A DNA stretch of 64,000 nucleotides. Source: JAGTVG01 sp963820995 (GTDB lineage: Bacteria > Bacteroidota > Bacteroidia > Cytophagales > Cyclobacteriaceae). A model generated the notes under the pieces. It had not been told where the DNA came from. It did not search any database and saw only the letters and a list, made by a program, of their open reading frames with translations. The DNA lies in contig CAWGCL010000013.1 in NCBI GenBank assembly GCA_963820995.1, positions 248,001-312,000 of the forward strand, given 5' to 3'. Both the position numbers and the translations under genes were made by a program. Positions 47,137 to 56,497 of the stretch are shown piece after piece; positions within the stretch are counted from its first letter, which is position 1, and each line of letters starts with the position of its first letter.

Positions 47137-48036
47137 TTAATTATTTTGGAAATCTTGATTTAACCGGGGCCTCAATAGAATTATGCTGGCTCCAAACCAA
47201 TTCACTTTATTATATTCCATTACGCTATAAGGGAGATGTCCGTTATAATATTCCAGAATAAATCCCACATGAGTGGCTTGTTTATTTCCATATTCAATAC
47301 CCATCCCTGTCCTGATATTGGGAGTAAAATCATTTTGTTGTAATAGTTTAATATCAGCTCCGGTTATGAATCGGAAATTATCTTTAGAATTAATTGATTT
47401 CCTGTAAAGGAAACCAAACTGAGTCGAGAACCGGTCTCTAACAGTATTTGGAGTAAGAACAAAGCCAAATCCTCCGTATAACCTGATTTTTTGGAATTGG
47501 TAGGATCCTGTCAGGTCCAATTGTTCATAGTTTAAGGTTCCGGGATTCGGCTCTGTAATATTGTTTCTAATGATATAGTCATCTGAAAGATGAGATGAGG
47601 TATGGAAAGCTCTGAGTCTTAAAGAAAGTGCTTTGTATTTATAGTTAAGCAAAAAACTGATTCTGTAATCGGCATTCTCCATTTCACCCAGGTAGGTATT
47701 ACCTTCCATTTTTTTTATTGTGAATTGCGTAAAAACAGCACCTGCAAAACCAAATTCTAATCCTGATTGATCATTCAGATCATATCTCATTATAGATTGT
47801 TGAAATCCAATATTTACAGGAATGTACACCCCATCAGCTTTCAATCCTGATTGCCAGATCTTAAATAAGCCAACTGATGTCTGGCTTTCAGTCGGGTCAA
47901 GTATGATCTGATCAAAATATGATCCGCGTTTTAAGAATGAAAATTTTGATGAATCTTCCTGAGCTGTAGCAGTAAAGCAAAACGTACAGAAGAATACAAG
48001 GAAAAAAAATTTGAAACTTGTATTCAACTGAGTCAT
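47137..48036 (-). CDS. Outer-membrane-type protein, DUF1207-like
   Basis: A 299-residue protein with a signal peptide (MTQLNTSFKFFFLVFFCTFC, cleavage near TATAQ). Its body is strand-rich with alternating polar and hydrophobic residues (SFLLNYKYKALSLRLRAFHTSSHLSDD, LYGGFGFVLTPN, FRFITGADIKLL), consistent with a small outer-membrane barrel. The order LDPTESQTSVGLF plus YIPVNIGFQQSIMRYD and the HTSSHLSDDY motif resemble the DUF1207 family as I know it. The function is unknown. It lies between the radical SAM gene and the GH97 operon on the opposite strand from the former, with 125 bases to the GH97 stop. Confidence 0.7.
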   Translation of the reverse strand: MTQLNTSFKFFFLVFFCTFCFTATAQEDSSKFSFLKRGSYFDQIILDPTESQTSVGLFKIWQSGLKADGVYIPVNIGFQQSIMRYDLNDQSGLEFGFAGAVFTQFTIKKMEGNTYLGEMENADYRISFLLNYKYKALSLRLRAFHTSSHLSDDYIIRNNITEPNPGTLNYEQLDLTGSYQFQKIRLYGGFGFVLTPNTVRDRFSTQFGFLYRKSINSKDNFRFITGADIKLLQQNDFTPNIRTGMGIEYGNKQATHVGFILEYYNGHLPYSVMEYNKVNWFGASIILLRPRLNQDFQNN

Positions 48037-48161
48037 AAGCTATTTTCCCATTTCCTGCATATAAATGTAAACAATTCCACCTTGTTTTAACAGATATTTT
48101 CTGGGACAATTTAGCATAGCTTAATACCGGGTTTCGTTCTATCCCTCAGGTACAGAAACAA

Positions 48162-50150
48162 TTATTCTTCGGGCTCTTTAAAATCAATCAGCCTTCCTGT
48201 GAATCCCCCAAAAGGCTTAATCTCTATAGTCAAGTTAGAGGTATTATTAAAAGGCTTCTTATAATACATGAAGGAACGATCTTTTTCCCCATCCGTAATT
48301 ATTTCCGCAAGATAACTGCCCTCCTTAATGAACGGTAATTTTAAGTCTATTTGAATAGTTTCCTCCGTTCCATTTATTCCACCAAAATACCACATTCCGT
48401 TATTTTCTCTTGCTAAAATCACATATTGACCCGGATATCCTTCAAGAAACCTGGTCTCGTCCCATGAAACAGGAATTTCGCTAAGAAATTCTTTAGCAAA
48501 ATCGGGTAGTTCACGAAAAACACTGACCCTGTCGGCAAAATGCAGCCAGCTTGATTGAAATATCACGGGCAAAGCAATCTCATGACCGTAGGTGGTTATA
48601 TGTGGATAGGTTTGATCACTGAATGCTACAGGAGTATAGTCCATGGGTCCAACCAGGTTTCTTGTAAAAGGGAGGATAGTATTATACCAGGGCGCAGCCT
48701 CCGGGAACCTGTTGTCAAAACTATAGCATTCAGCCCCTCTTACAGCTTCCATGCTCATTAAATGAGGATATTTTCTTTCCCATCCGCGAGGCATTGTACA
48801 ACCATGAAAGTTAACCATGATTTTGTACTCCATGGCATCAGCAAGTATATCGTGATACTGTTTAATTATATCAGGTTTGTCACTTTGAAAAAAATCTACC
48901 TTTACACCTTTTACTCCCCATTCATTAAGCTTTTCGAATTCTTCACGTCTTCTCTCAGTAATATGCATGGCATCACGAAGTTGTTCTCCTACAGTATTAT
49001 GAGGACCACCACTATTATACCATAAAAGTATGCCGATCCCCTTTTCATCAGCATATTTTACCAATTCCTGAACATTACCACCCTTCATAATATTCCAGTT
49101 TGCATCAACAAGTGAATATTCCCATCCCATCTCAGCTGCCAGGTCGACAAACTCTTTTAATTTTTCAAAATTTTGTGGGCTTCCATGGTCTGACCACCAG
49201 CTCCAGCTTACCCGCCCAGGTCTAATCCAGGACAAATCATCAAAAATATTTGGATCAGCAAGGTCCTGTACAATGGTAGATTCGACCAAAGAACCTATAT
49301 TTTCAGATGCCATAATTACCCGCCATGGCATTACCCATGGAAGTGTTGAAGAAGGTTCCTTAACACAGGTGCCCCAGGCTTCTTCTTCTTCTGGTAACCG
49401 GATCACGTATGTGCCATCCACGACAATAGGTTGAAGATGTGATCCATAGAAGTTATTACCAAGATTTGATTCTGCGATCAACATCCAGGCATTCTGAGTT
49501 TGAAAGAGGGCAGGGAAGGACCAACCCTGACTTCCAGGAGAATTCTCACCTATATCAGAACCATTTGTATAATACGTCTCATAGGCTGGGGTATATTTTG
49601 TAATCGTATCGTAGGGATGTATCCAGGCCTTGCCTGGCTGAGGAACCTTGAAGGAGGTTTTTTCTCCGGTTACGGTGACTAATGAATCATTGGTTTCCGG
49701 GAAACGATACCTAAATGCAACCCCGTCATTTAAAGCACGGAGATCTATGGTAAGTAGTTGGTTAGAATCATTCTTAAACGTAACACTAAGTTCATTCCCA
49801 GTATAATTAATCATACTTTGTTTACTTGAAAGAAGCTCATAACTGTCGGAAAACTCCATAATTTTGCTTTCAGAATGAAATCGAAGTTTGTTTGTAAAAT
49901 TTCCATCTGATCTTGAGATTCCCAATAAGGAGGGCTTTATCATTTCAAGAGGGCCTTCCTCTGTAGCTAGAAATACCTGGTAAGATAATTCCGTTAAGTC
50001 ATCTTGATCTAAGTGCGTATGTGTTAGTATAATCGAAAGACGATCGTCAGGTGAGTATACCTCCCAAGTCCTTACTTTAGGTTCACATCCAATAATTATA
50101 AATGAGAATACCGACAGGTATATAATTTTTTTTAAAAAATGATCTTTCAT
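48162..50150 (-). CDS. Glycoside hydrolase family 97, retaining type, copy 2, lipoprotein
   Basis: A 662-residue GH97 enzyme with a lipobox Cys in FSFIIIGC. Key segments are GVAFRYRFPE, MPWRVIMASENIGSLVEST, VDLAAEMGWEYSLVDANW and EWGVKGVKVDFFQSDKP, where Asp419 occupies the nucleophile site of retaining members. MVNFHGCTMPRGWERKYPHLMSMEAVRGAE follows. It removes a terminal alpha-linked sugar in the periplasm or on the surface. The gene follows, on the same strand, the URO-D gene at 50253-51341 and the sulfatase remnant and GH5-like gene. It is clearly a separate paralogue of the GH97 at 28320, differing in length of loops and in using a lipid anchor. Confidence 0.93.
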   Translation of the reverse strand: MKDHFLKKIIYLSVFSFIIIGCEPKVRTWEVYSPDDRLSIILTHTHLDQDDLTELSYQVFLATEEGPLEMIKPSLLGISRSDGNFTNKLRFHSESKIMEFSDSYELLSSKQSMINYTGNELSVTFKNDSNQLLTIDLRALNDGVAFRYRFPETNDSLVTVTGEKTSFKVPQPGKAWIHPYDTITKYTPAYETYYTNGSDIGENSPGSQGWSFPALFQTQNAWMLIAESNLGNNFYGSHLQPIVVDGTYVIRLPEEEEAWGTCVKEPSSTLPWVMPWRVIMASENIGSLVESTIVQDLADPNIFDDLSWIRPGRVSWSWWSDHGSPQNFEKLKEFVDLAAEMGWEYSLVDANWNIMKGGNVQELVKYADEKGIGILLWYNSGGPHNTVGEQLRDAMHITERRREEFEKLNEWGVKGVKVDFFQSDKPDIIKQYHDILADAMEYKIMVNFHGCTMPRGWERKYPHLMSMEAVRGAECYSFDNRFPEAAPWYNTILPFTRNLVGPMDYTPVAFSDQTYPHITTYGHEIALPVIFQSSWLHFADRVSVFRELPDFAKEFLSEIPVSWDETRFLEGYPGQYVILARENNGMWYFGGINGTEETIQIDLKLPFIKEGSYLAEIITDGEKDRSFMYYKKPFNNTSNLTIEIKPFGGFTGRLIDFKEPEE

Positions 50151-50252
50151 GGCTTGTTAGTAAAAAATATCTCGAAAATTTAGATTAAATATACATTATT
50201 TTTTTTGATGATATAGGACATGGAAAGCTATATGCCTTCATTATATTGGTTT

Positions 50253-51341
50253 TTATTTATCCTTAAAATTTAATATGGTCTCAAACATAGCAAACACATT
50301 TTCTACAGGTGTATCCGGTTGTATATTATGTGCAGGCGCAGCAATAAAACCTCCACCTTTTCCAAGGATTACACATCTACGTGTAATTTCGGACTTTATC
50401 TCCTCTCTTGTTCTAAAAGGCAAAAGTTCCTGGACATCTATGCCGCCGAAAAAAACAAGGTCCATACCAAATTCCTTCTTTAAAAGCTCCGGAGACATAT
50501 CCCTGGCTAGTGGTTGGATAGGATTCAATATATCCAGACCCAATTCTATAAAGTCAGGAATGATTGGTAAAATTGAACCACAACTGTGCCAGGCAATTTT
50601 AATCTCAGGGTTCATCTTTCGAAACGATTCAAACATATAATTAATCCTTGGTTTAAACCATTCCCTCCAGGTTTCAGGATCCATGATCATGCCATGTTGC
50701 ATTCCGAAATCATCTCCACACCAGATAATCTCGGCGCCGATCTTTATAAGTTCTTCTCCAATCTTAGTATTGATCAGCATGATCTCATCTAGCAAAGTAT
50801 GCATGTAAACTGCACCCTGCATCAGGTCCATTAAGAATTTTTCTAATCCAACCAGATACCAGGCTGTTTCGAATATAGAAGTTTCAAGGTCACCAATGAT
50901 CATATAATCCCCGGCATATTTCTTTATTGTTTCCCTAGCATGATCAAACCTGCCTTCAGCTAATGGATCAGGGAATGGATATTTTTTTATATCGGTTTTA
51001 GAAGTAACATCTCTTAGGGGATACTCAATGAATTCACTATACAGACCAGTATCTTTAAATACCATGCCCCATTCATTTACCAGGAAACCATCTGATCTTC
51101 TTTTTGTTTTTCCTTGTTTTGGATATGCTGCTGCAATAGCTACAAAGTCATTACCCATACGGGTAAGAAGATCCATATGTGAAATTCTGGTGGACAGTAA
51201 AGAATCTACAGGTTTTTCATAAGGAACATTTTTCACCATGGATAACTTTTCAGCCATTTGCGGTGTTAAGGTAGCGAATATTGGAGGTCTGTCAGGCTCC
51301 TGATGATTTAAAGTTTTATTTGCTCTTTCTCTCGAATTCAT
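50253..51341 (-). CDS. Uroporphyrinogen decarboxylase-fold methyltransferase (MtaA/CmuA type), copy 2
   Basis: A 362-residue protein. It opens MNSRERANKTLNHQEPDRPP, the start typical of corrinoid-linked methyltransferases. A zinc-site-like AWHSCGSILPIIPDF has the HxC pair. The third Cys of the classical site is not seen; the corresponding loop reads IAAPAHNIQPDTPVENV. The ATG at 51341 overlaps the stop codon of the upstream sulfatase remnant as TAATG, so translation is probably coupled; a TTG at 51347 is a weaker alternative. The role is methyl transfer between a corrinoid protein and an unknown acceptor. Its position inside a sulfatase/glycosidase cluster differs from that of the other copies. 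Confidence 0.85.
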   Translation of the reverse strand: MNSRERANKTLNHQEPDRPPIFATLTPQMAEKLSMVKNVPYEKPVDSLLSTRISHMDLLTRMGNDFVAIAAAYPKQGKTKRRSDGFLVNEWGMVFKDTGLYSEFIEYPLRDVTSKTDIKKYPFPDPLAEGRFDHARETIKKYAGDYMIIGDLETSIFETAWYLVGLEKFLMDLMQGAVYMHTLLDEIMLINTKIGEELIKIGAEIIWCGDDFGMQHGMIMDPETWREWFKPRINYMFESFRKMNPEIKIAWHSCGSILPIIPDFIELGLDILNPIQPLARDMSPELLKKEFGMDLVFFGGIDVQELLPFRTREEIKSEITRRCVILGKGGGFIAAPAHNIQPDTPVENVFAMFETILNFKDK

Positions 51342-51856
51342 TACCAATATTCATTTATGACCCTTTGTAAGTCAGGATATTCAAAACCCCTGTCATCAAA
51401 TTTGTCTTGAAGTTCCAGCAGTTTTTCTTTAAGCGCATCCCGAATCTCAATATGATTTATTTGGTTGTAAATGTTTTTCATTTCATAAGGATCAAGGATT
51501 AAATCAAACATTTCCCACTCTAGTGTAGTATAAGGGAATTCAGTTTGTTCAAGGCATCTCACTCCGTTTTTATGACTGTATTTTCCAGTAAGAAGTGTAG
51601 CCCGGGCGGGTGAGAAAATAGTATTTGTGCAGAATGCATTGTTAGACATTATACCTTCGGAGGCCAATCTATCTATATTAAGGGTTTTTGTGTAATCCGC
51701 AAAAAGACCTTTATAACAACGAATAGCCTGGGCGGTGTGATCATCACCCATGATGAAAAGAATGTTTGGCTTATTCTTATCACTGACTTTCTTATTCCAG
51801 GAGCATCTGGACAGGGATATTATCAGAATAAATAATATAAAAAGTCGATAATACAT
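51341..51856 (-). pseudogene. Sulfatase remnant: internal deletion and loss of the formylglycine cysteine
   Basis: A 171-residue frame that starts as a normal lipoprotein sulfatase (lipobox LIISLSRC, metal-binding NILFIMGDDHTAQAI). The signature region reads FCTNTIFSPARATLLTGKYS: Phe81 stands where the cysteine that becomes formylglycine should be (a TTC codon where TGC or TGT is needed). After SHKNGVR it jumps directly to the family C-terminus (EWEMFDLILDPYEMKNIYNQ and LKEKLLELQDKFD). Roughly 300 residues of the catalytic domain are missing without loss of frame. It cannot be an active sulfatase. The reading frame is nevertheless kept open up to the TAATG junction with the URO-D gene, so the transcript may still be needed for expression of that gene. 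Confidence 0.8.
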
Positions 51857-51888
51857 TCCTGATTTTGATATTATTTCCTATAAAAAGT

Positions 51889-52989
51889 CTATTTGCCCGT
51901 CATCACTTTCAATAATTCAAAAAAGGCACGCTTTCTTTCTGAGTTAATTCCCCAATCTACCGGAACACTTTGGTATCCTTCTTGAAAGGATTCTCCTTCC
52001 CGCCTGAAATCGAAAAATCCCCATGAAGCGTGGCTGGAAAAAGCAGCAATCATGTTGTTCATGTCCTTGTCAAAATCGTAATGATCATCCTCATTAAACA
52101 CTATAGGCATAGGCCTGTATGACGGAAGGGCCCTGGTTTCTTCAACCATTTGAACAATTCGATTAGGTTCTTTAACGCCATTACCATGTATTATAACAAA
52201 ATCAGATACTTCAACAACTTCGTCACTTGGTATTTGGTTCCCATTAAAACTGGTTCCGACCAATAGTCTTTTATCACTTCTGCTAATAGATTTTGCTAGA
52301 TTTATTAATTCTGGAATTCTTGGTTTTTGTATTATTTCCTGTTGATATCCTGAATTGTCGCATTCATTGGCTATTTCAATAATTACATTTTCATATCTTT
52401 CATCAAGAATCCAAGTAACCGCTTTTTTTACAGCATTTATAACAGCTTGCTCATCTTTCAAATTCTGGTCCTGACCAAAATAAAATAACCCAAGAATGGT
52501 CACCATTCCTAATTCATCAGATTTATCCAAAATCTTTTTAAGCCTGTGCATATATGCCCTTCTGAGTTCACCATTCTCAGTAAATGCATTATTTACCCAT
52601 GGCTGATTTTTAGAATATCCTTCAGGACTGCCTCCTTGTAGATTTATGGTAAAGGCAAGCAATCCATGGCGATACCAATCTTCCATTGCTGTCACAAATT
52701 CATCCGTATTTCTATCAGGATCCCATTTTTTCGTATCAGGATATACCCATCTTTCCACAGTTTCCGGATTCAGGTCATCGAAAATGCCCTGTACCATTCT
52801 TGAGTTTGGGATCAAACCTTCCATGTTGATGCCATTCCATGAAATTCCTTTTAGTGAAGGTTCCCCATTAATGTAAAAGTTTTCCCCTTGAATTGTAACT
52901 GTGGTTGAAGTGTTTGATTCCTTCGTACAGCTACAAAAGAAACAGGTAAACAATACACACAAAAGAGGGGTTAAAACAAAATATTTCAT
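51889..52989 (-). CDS. Secreted GH5-like glycoside hydrolase, lipoprotein, family uncertain
   Basis: A 366-residue lipoprotein (Cys in FFCSC) with a TIM-barrel of the GH-A clan. Candidate catalytic residues are Glu in VIIEIANECDN (acid/base, NE motif as in GH5 and related families) and Glu in PIVFNEDDHYDF (nucleophile). The pattern VTIQGENFYINGEPSLKGISWNGI resembles the N-terminal part of GH5/GH39-type enzymes, but I cannot assign the family, so the substrate is unknown. It is the first gene of the minus-strand set with the sulfatase remnant, URO-D and GH97, and may have been the starting enzyme for the same glycan. Length and frame are intact. Confidence 0.75.
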   Translation of the reverse strand: MKYFVLTPLLCVLFTCFFCSCTKESNTSTTVTIQGENFYINGEPSLKGISWNGINMEGLIPNSRMVQGIFDDLNPETVERWVYPDTKKWDPDRNTDEFVTAMEDWYRHGLLAFTINLQGGSPEGYSKNQPWVNNAFTENGELRRAYMHRLKKILDKSDELGMVTILGLFYFGQDQNLKDEQAVINAVKKAVTWILDERYENVIIEIANECDNSGYQQEIIQKPRIPELINLAKSISRSDKRLLVGTSFNGNQIPSDEVVEVSDFVIIHGNGVKEPNRIVQMVEETRALPSYRPMPIVFNEDDHYDFDKDMNNMIAAFSSHASWGFFDFRREGESFQEGYQSVPVDWGINSERKRAFFELLKVMTGK

Positions 52990-53224
52990 AGGATATAGTT
53001 TGTGTAATTTTTCGAAATCATATTAGCTAGATATTAAATCTCATATAAATTCAGATGATAATAGAAAAATTGATCAGCTGTTAGAAAAAATGACCTCCAG
53101 GTTTAAAAACTATTATCAATATTTATAAAGATATAAAAATCAATTGAAATTCTATTAAATAGCGCCTGTAATACATAAATTTGCGCTTTATATAAACCGA
53201 TTAACAGTATTTAAAAAGGTTCAT

Positions 53225-53590
53225 ATGTCATTCAAAATTGACATTCATCCCTCCAATACGCTTAGGATCACTTATTCAGGAAATGTAAATAAGGAGGAAA
53301 TTAGTTCTGTTAGGGAAAATGCAAAGGCCATGGTAAGGGCCAATAAGTTGAAGTTCATTCTCATTGATTTGAGAAAGGCTATTTTGGATGTCAATGAAAT
53401 GGAGCTCTTCAACATCGCCTCTACCCAGAAAAAAGTGTACAGTACCATAACTAAAACAGCAATAATATATACTTCAGGCAGACACAATCACCAGGATCTG
53501 TTGATGTATGCTGCGACTGCTAATAGCAAAGGTTTCAAAGTTCGGTTATTTGTGAATGGTTCTGAAGCTTCAAAATGGTTGAAATTTTAA
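53225..53590 (+). CDS. Small SpoIIAA/STAS-like protein
   Basis: A 121-residue cytoplasmic protein. The alternation NTLRITYSGNVNKEEISSVREN, KFILIDLRKAILDVNEMELF, KTAIIYTSGRHNHQDLLMYA and FKVRLFVNGSEASKWL fits the SpoIIAA-like/STAS-like fold with a central strand-helix repeat. Homologues in Bacteroidota are usually annotated as hypothetical. Nothing in the neighbourhood, where it is divergent from the GH5-like gene and convergent with feoB, indicates a partner. A TAAATTTG sequence at 53176-53183 fits the Bacteroidota -7 box upstream, without a well placed -33 TTG. Confidence 0.7.
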   Translation: MSFKIDIHPSNTLRITYSGNVNKEEISSVRENAKAMVRANKLKFILIDLRKAILDVNEMELFNIASTQKKVYSTITKTAIIYTSGRHNHQDLLMYAATANSKGFKVRLFVNGSEASKWLKF

Positions 53591-53627
53591 GGACCTTTGC
53601 TTATGATTAACCATGGGTCATAGAACT

Positions 53628-55907
53628 TTAAAACAAACCCCACACCTGAGCAATAAGGAAAGTAATTATTAATCCCATAAACAATGGAAGAAGTCCAGAA
53701 ATGGTTGTCCATTTTAGTGACCTCGTTTCCTTATAAATGGTATAAAGTGTTGTGCTGCAGGGATTGTGGATCAGACTGAAGATCATAAGGTTGACTGCGG
53801 TCAGTAATGTCCATCCTCCGGCTTTAAATAAATTCATGAGGTCATTTTGGTTATCAAGTTCAAAGATAACCCCAGTACCTTCTCCTAAACCAGTTAGTCC
53901 TGATAGTAATACTGTAAGCATTAAAATGGTAGGGATTACGATCTCATTGGCTGGAATGGCTACAACATACGCAAGAAGAATAATGCCATTCAACCCAAGA
54001 AGAAAAGCAAAAGGATCCATCCAGGTGACAAGATACTCAGCAACACTTATCCCGTTTATGTCAATATTGGATACCAGCCAGATGAGAGCCCCTGCTGGCA
54101 GAGCAAATATAATCGCCCGCCATAATACAAAAACGGTTCTGTCTATCAATGAGGTATATATTGTAAACCAGAATCTGGGAGGTCGATAGGGTGGAAGCTC
54201 CAAACTGAAAGCTGATGATTCACCCTTCAATACAGTTCTGGATAAAAACCAGGAAACCACAAATGTGAGAAATATACCAAGGACAGCAACGAAAATAACT
54301 GCGGCAGAGGAAATCAATCCTGCTAAATAAGATGGTACAAGGCTCCCTATAAATAAAGAGGCTATCAGGATCTGAGTGGGCCACCTACCGTTACATAATG
54401 CAAAGTTATTGGTAATAATGGCAATCAATCTTTCTCTTGGACTGTCGATGATTCTTGTGGCTATAACTCCCGCTGCATTACACCCAAAACCCATGCTCAT
54501 CGTCAAAGCTTGTTTTCCATGGGCCCCGGCTTTTCGAAATAGCTTATCGAGATTGTAAGCTACACGAGGAAGAAAGCCAAAATCTTCAAGTAATGTAAAT
54601 AAAGGAAAAAATATAGCCATAGGAGGGAGCATAACACTAATGACCCAGGCTGTTGACAGATACATCCCGTCAATCAACACGCCATCGAGCCAGAAAGGAA
54701 GATGGATTTGTGCTGACAGGTCTTTTAATATTGGATGAAGATTATCAAGCAATAAAAAAGCGAGAACCTGCGATGGATAATTTGCACCGGTTATTGTTAT
54801 CCAAAGTATTATTGCTAATAGAAAAAACATAATAGGGAATCCCCATGTTTTACTGGTGACAATTTTATCAAGGGCCTGGTCAAAATATAATCTCTTCTTA
54901 ATATCCGGATAGGATGTGCAGTGACTGGCTATTTTAGCTGCTACAGTAAAATGGTTTTCAACAAGTTCATCATGAAAATTGACTGCAAGATCCATTCGAA
55001 GCTTAGTGGCTTCTTTCTGGATTACATCAATTTCATTTTCGTAATTAAGGGCAAGGCCAAGACCGTCCTTAGTCAATTTCTCTGCATCGAATTGACTATA
55101 CTCTATATCGCCCCTAACATGATCAAGTAACTCCCCGCTTTTTAATGAAACTATAATATCTTCATCTTCATCAAGAAGTCTTTCAGAGAGCCAGTTAGTA
55201 TTTTCGATCTCAGGAAATTCAGATTTCAATCTGGAACTAATCAGTTTTACAGCCCGACTGAAATTACCATTGCCGTAGGACCGTATTTTGGGATTGGTCT
55301 TTAAACTTCCCGTAGCCACTTCATTCAGCACACTTAATAATTCCTTTAATCCCTTTCGATATCTTGCTATTGTAGAAACAACCGGGACACCCAGGTCACG
55401 CGAAAGAGACCTGATATCAACTTTCAGCCCCATCCGTTCTGCCTCATCCATTAAATTAAGACATATCACAACTTTGTCTGTTATCTCCAGGATCTGTAAT
55501 ACCAGGTTAAGGTTACGTTCTAAGCGTGTCGCATCAACTACTATTAAAGTAACATCGGGTTTCCCGAACAAGATGAAGTTCCTGGCAATTTCTTCATCGG
55601 CACTTTTTGATATTAGCGAATAGGCTCCGGGAAGGTCTACCATTTTAAAATTTGCCTCGGCATATTGGAAACCTCCTTCGGCTCTTGTAACTGTTTTTCC
55701 TGGCCAGTTCCCAGTATGCTGGCTCAATCCGGTTAAAGCATTAAAAACTGTACTTTTTCCAACATTTGGATTACCGGCCACTGCAACAACATAATCTGTT
55801 TTGTCGAGATTGATACCTAAGCGCTTTAAATGGCCATCTCTGGCTTGTGGACAATTCTCACATCCAGAATTCTTTGTTTTGGGCAATATGGTAGTGCTCT
55901 TATTCAT
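53628..55907 (-). CDS. feoB: Ferrous iron transport protein B
   Basis: A protein of about 759 residues, the normal length. It has a short Cys-containing N-terminus (GCENCPQARDGH) followed by the G domain motif GNPNVGKSTVFNALTG and DLPGAYS. The C-terminal membrane part has the Gate-type segments (SMGFGCNAAGVIATRIIDSPRERLIAI, then LCNGRWPTQILIASLFIG). It imports Fe2+ through the inner membrane. The start at 55907 overlaps the last bases of feoA (ATGAATAA), so translation is coupled; the TTG/ATG alternatives up to 55919 would extend by four residues. The operon is feoA-feoB, with no feoC. Confidence 0.95.
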   Translation of the reverse strand: MNKSTTILPKTKNSGCENCPQARDGHLKRLGINLDKTDYVVAVAGNPNVGKSTVFNALTGLSQHTGNWPGKTVTRAEGGFQYAEANFKMVDLPGAYSLISKSADEEIARNFILFGKPDVTLIVVDATRLERNLNLVLQILEITDKVVICLNLMDEAERMGLKVDIRSLSRDLGVPVVSTIARYRKGLKELLSVLNEVATGSLKTNPKIRSYGNGNFSRAVKLISSRLKSEFPEIENTNWLSERLLDEDEDIIVSLKSGELLDHVRGDIEYSQFDAEKLTKDGLGLALNYENEIDVIQKEATKLRMDLAVNFHDELVENHFTVAAKIASHCTSYPDIKKRLYFDQALDKIVTSKTWGFPIMFFLLAIILWITITGANYPSQVLAFLLLDNLHPILKDLSAQIHLPFWLDGVLIDGMYLSTAWVISVMLPPMAIFFPLFTLLEDFGFLPRVAYNLDKLFRKAGAHGKQALTMSMGFGCNAAGVIATRIIDSPRERLIAIITNNFALCNGRWPTQILIASLFIGSLVPSYLAGLISSAAVIFVAVLGIFLTFVVSWFLSRTVLKGESSAFSLELPPYRPPRFWFTIYTSLIDRTVFVLWRAIIFALPAGALIWLVSNIDINGISVAEYLVTWMDPFAFLLGLNGIILLAYVVAIPANEIVIPTILMLTVLLSGLTGLGEGTGVIFELDNQNDLMNLFKAGGWTLLTAVNLMIFSLIHNPCSTTLYTIYKETRSLKWTTISGLLPLFMGLIITFLIAQVWGLF

Positions 55908-56139
55908 CAAAGATCTCAACAGATATTTTATCAGACTGCTCTTTTCTTAAAGCTATTACCGCACCTCGGATCCAATAACCTAAAGGGTCATTTAACGGAT
56001 TATCGAGGGCCCGCCTGATCTCAGTCCCGGGAACTACACCAAGGTCAAGTAATCTGAACCTTTCAAAGCCCTGACAACTTTCATTGAGTTTGGTGACCCT
56101 GGCAACCTGGTTATATTTTAAGTCCGATAATAACTTCAT
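55900..56139 (-). CDS. feoA: Ferrous iron transport protein A
   Basis: A 79-residue SH3-like protein. KLLSDLKYNQVARVTKLNESCQGFERFRLLDLGVVPGTEIRR and the LGYWIRGAVIALRKEQ segment follow the FeoA pattern, including the conserved LGxxPG core. It binds and regulates FeoB at the inner membrane and overlaps its gene by eight bases. A partial GATAATTAT element about 50 bases upstream (56181-56189) resembles half a Fur box, but it is not convincing enough to annotate. Confidence 0.92.
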   Translation of the reverse strand: MKLLSDLKYNQVARVTKLNESCQGFERFRLLDLGVVPGTEIRRALDNPLNDPLGYWIRGAVIALRKEQSDKISVEIFDE

Positions 56140-56497
56140 ACATTTATTCTATCTTAAACGTAATTTTAGCGATTAGGTTTTGATAATTATAAAAAAATAT
56201 TTAGATATGGCTAAAAATTGATATAATGTAAAGCTAATTTACTTTACTATATTTTACAATGATTTCAGTCATTTATTGTTAAGGGATACAAAAGAGCCTG
56301 AAATTAGTAAATACAATTTAGCCATGAGATATCTTTGATTTATCCCTGGGTATGCATGAAAAAAAAATGTGTTCAAGGTATTTCAGAACCTAAAAGAAGA
56401 AAACAGTTCTAATTATAGATATAATTCTTCTATACAAAGTTTAATGCCTTCAATCTTTTATTTCAAGGATACATGACAGATACAGACGACTTATTGA
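56140..56497. other. Intergenic region before feoA, no gene recognised
   Basis: About 360 bases between feoA and the convergent end of the sulfatase gene at 56498. A 140-codon plus-strand frame starting at 56473 is antisense to the sulfatase and has no domain. The region contains A/T-rich runs and a GATAATTAT half-site near 56181, which may be the feo promoter area, but I see no certain operator. Confidence 0.4.

Noticed and set aside
53144..53183. A full Bacteroidota promoter (-33 TTG with -7 TAAATTTG) before the SpoIIAA-like gene
   Set aside because: The -7 box matches, but the nearest TTG is about 29 bases upstream instead of about 19-21, so only the -7 element is mentioned.
56181..56189. 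A Fur box upstream of feoA
   Set aside because: Only one half-site (GATAATTAT) is present, without a symmetric partner, in a region where AT-rich matches are expected by chance.
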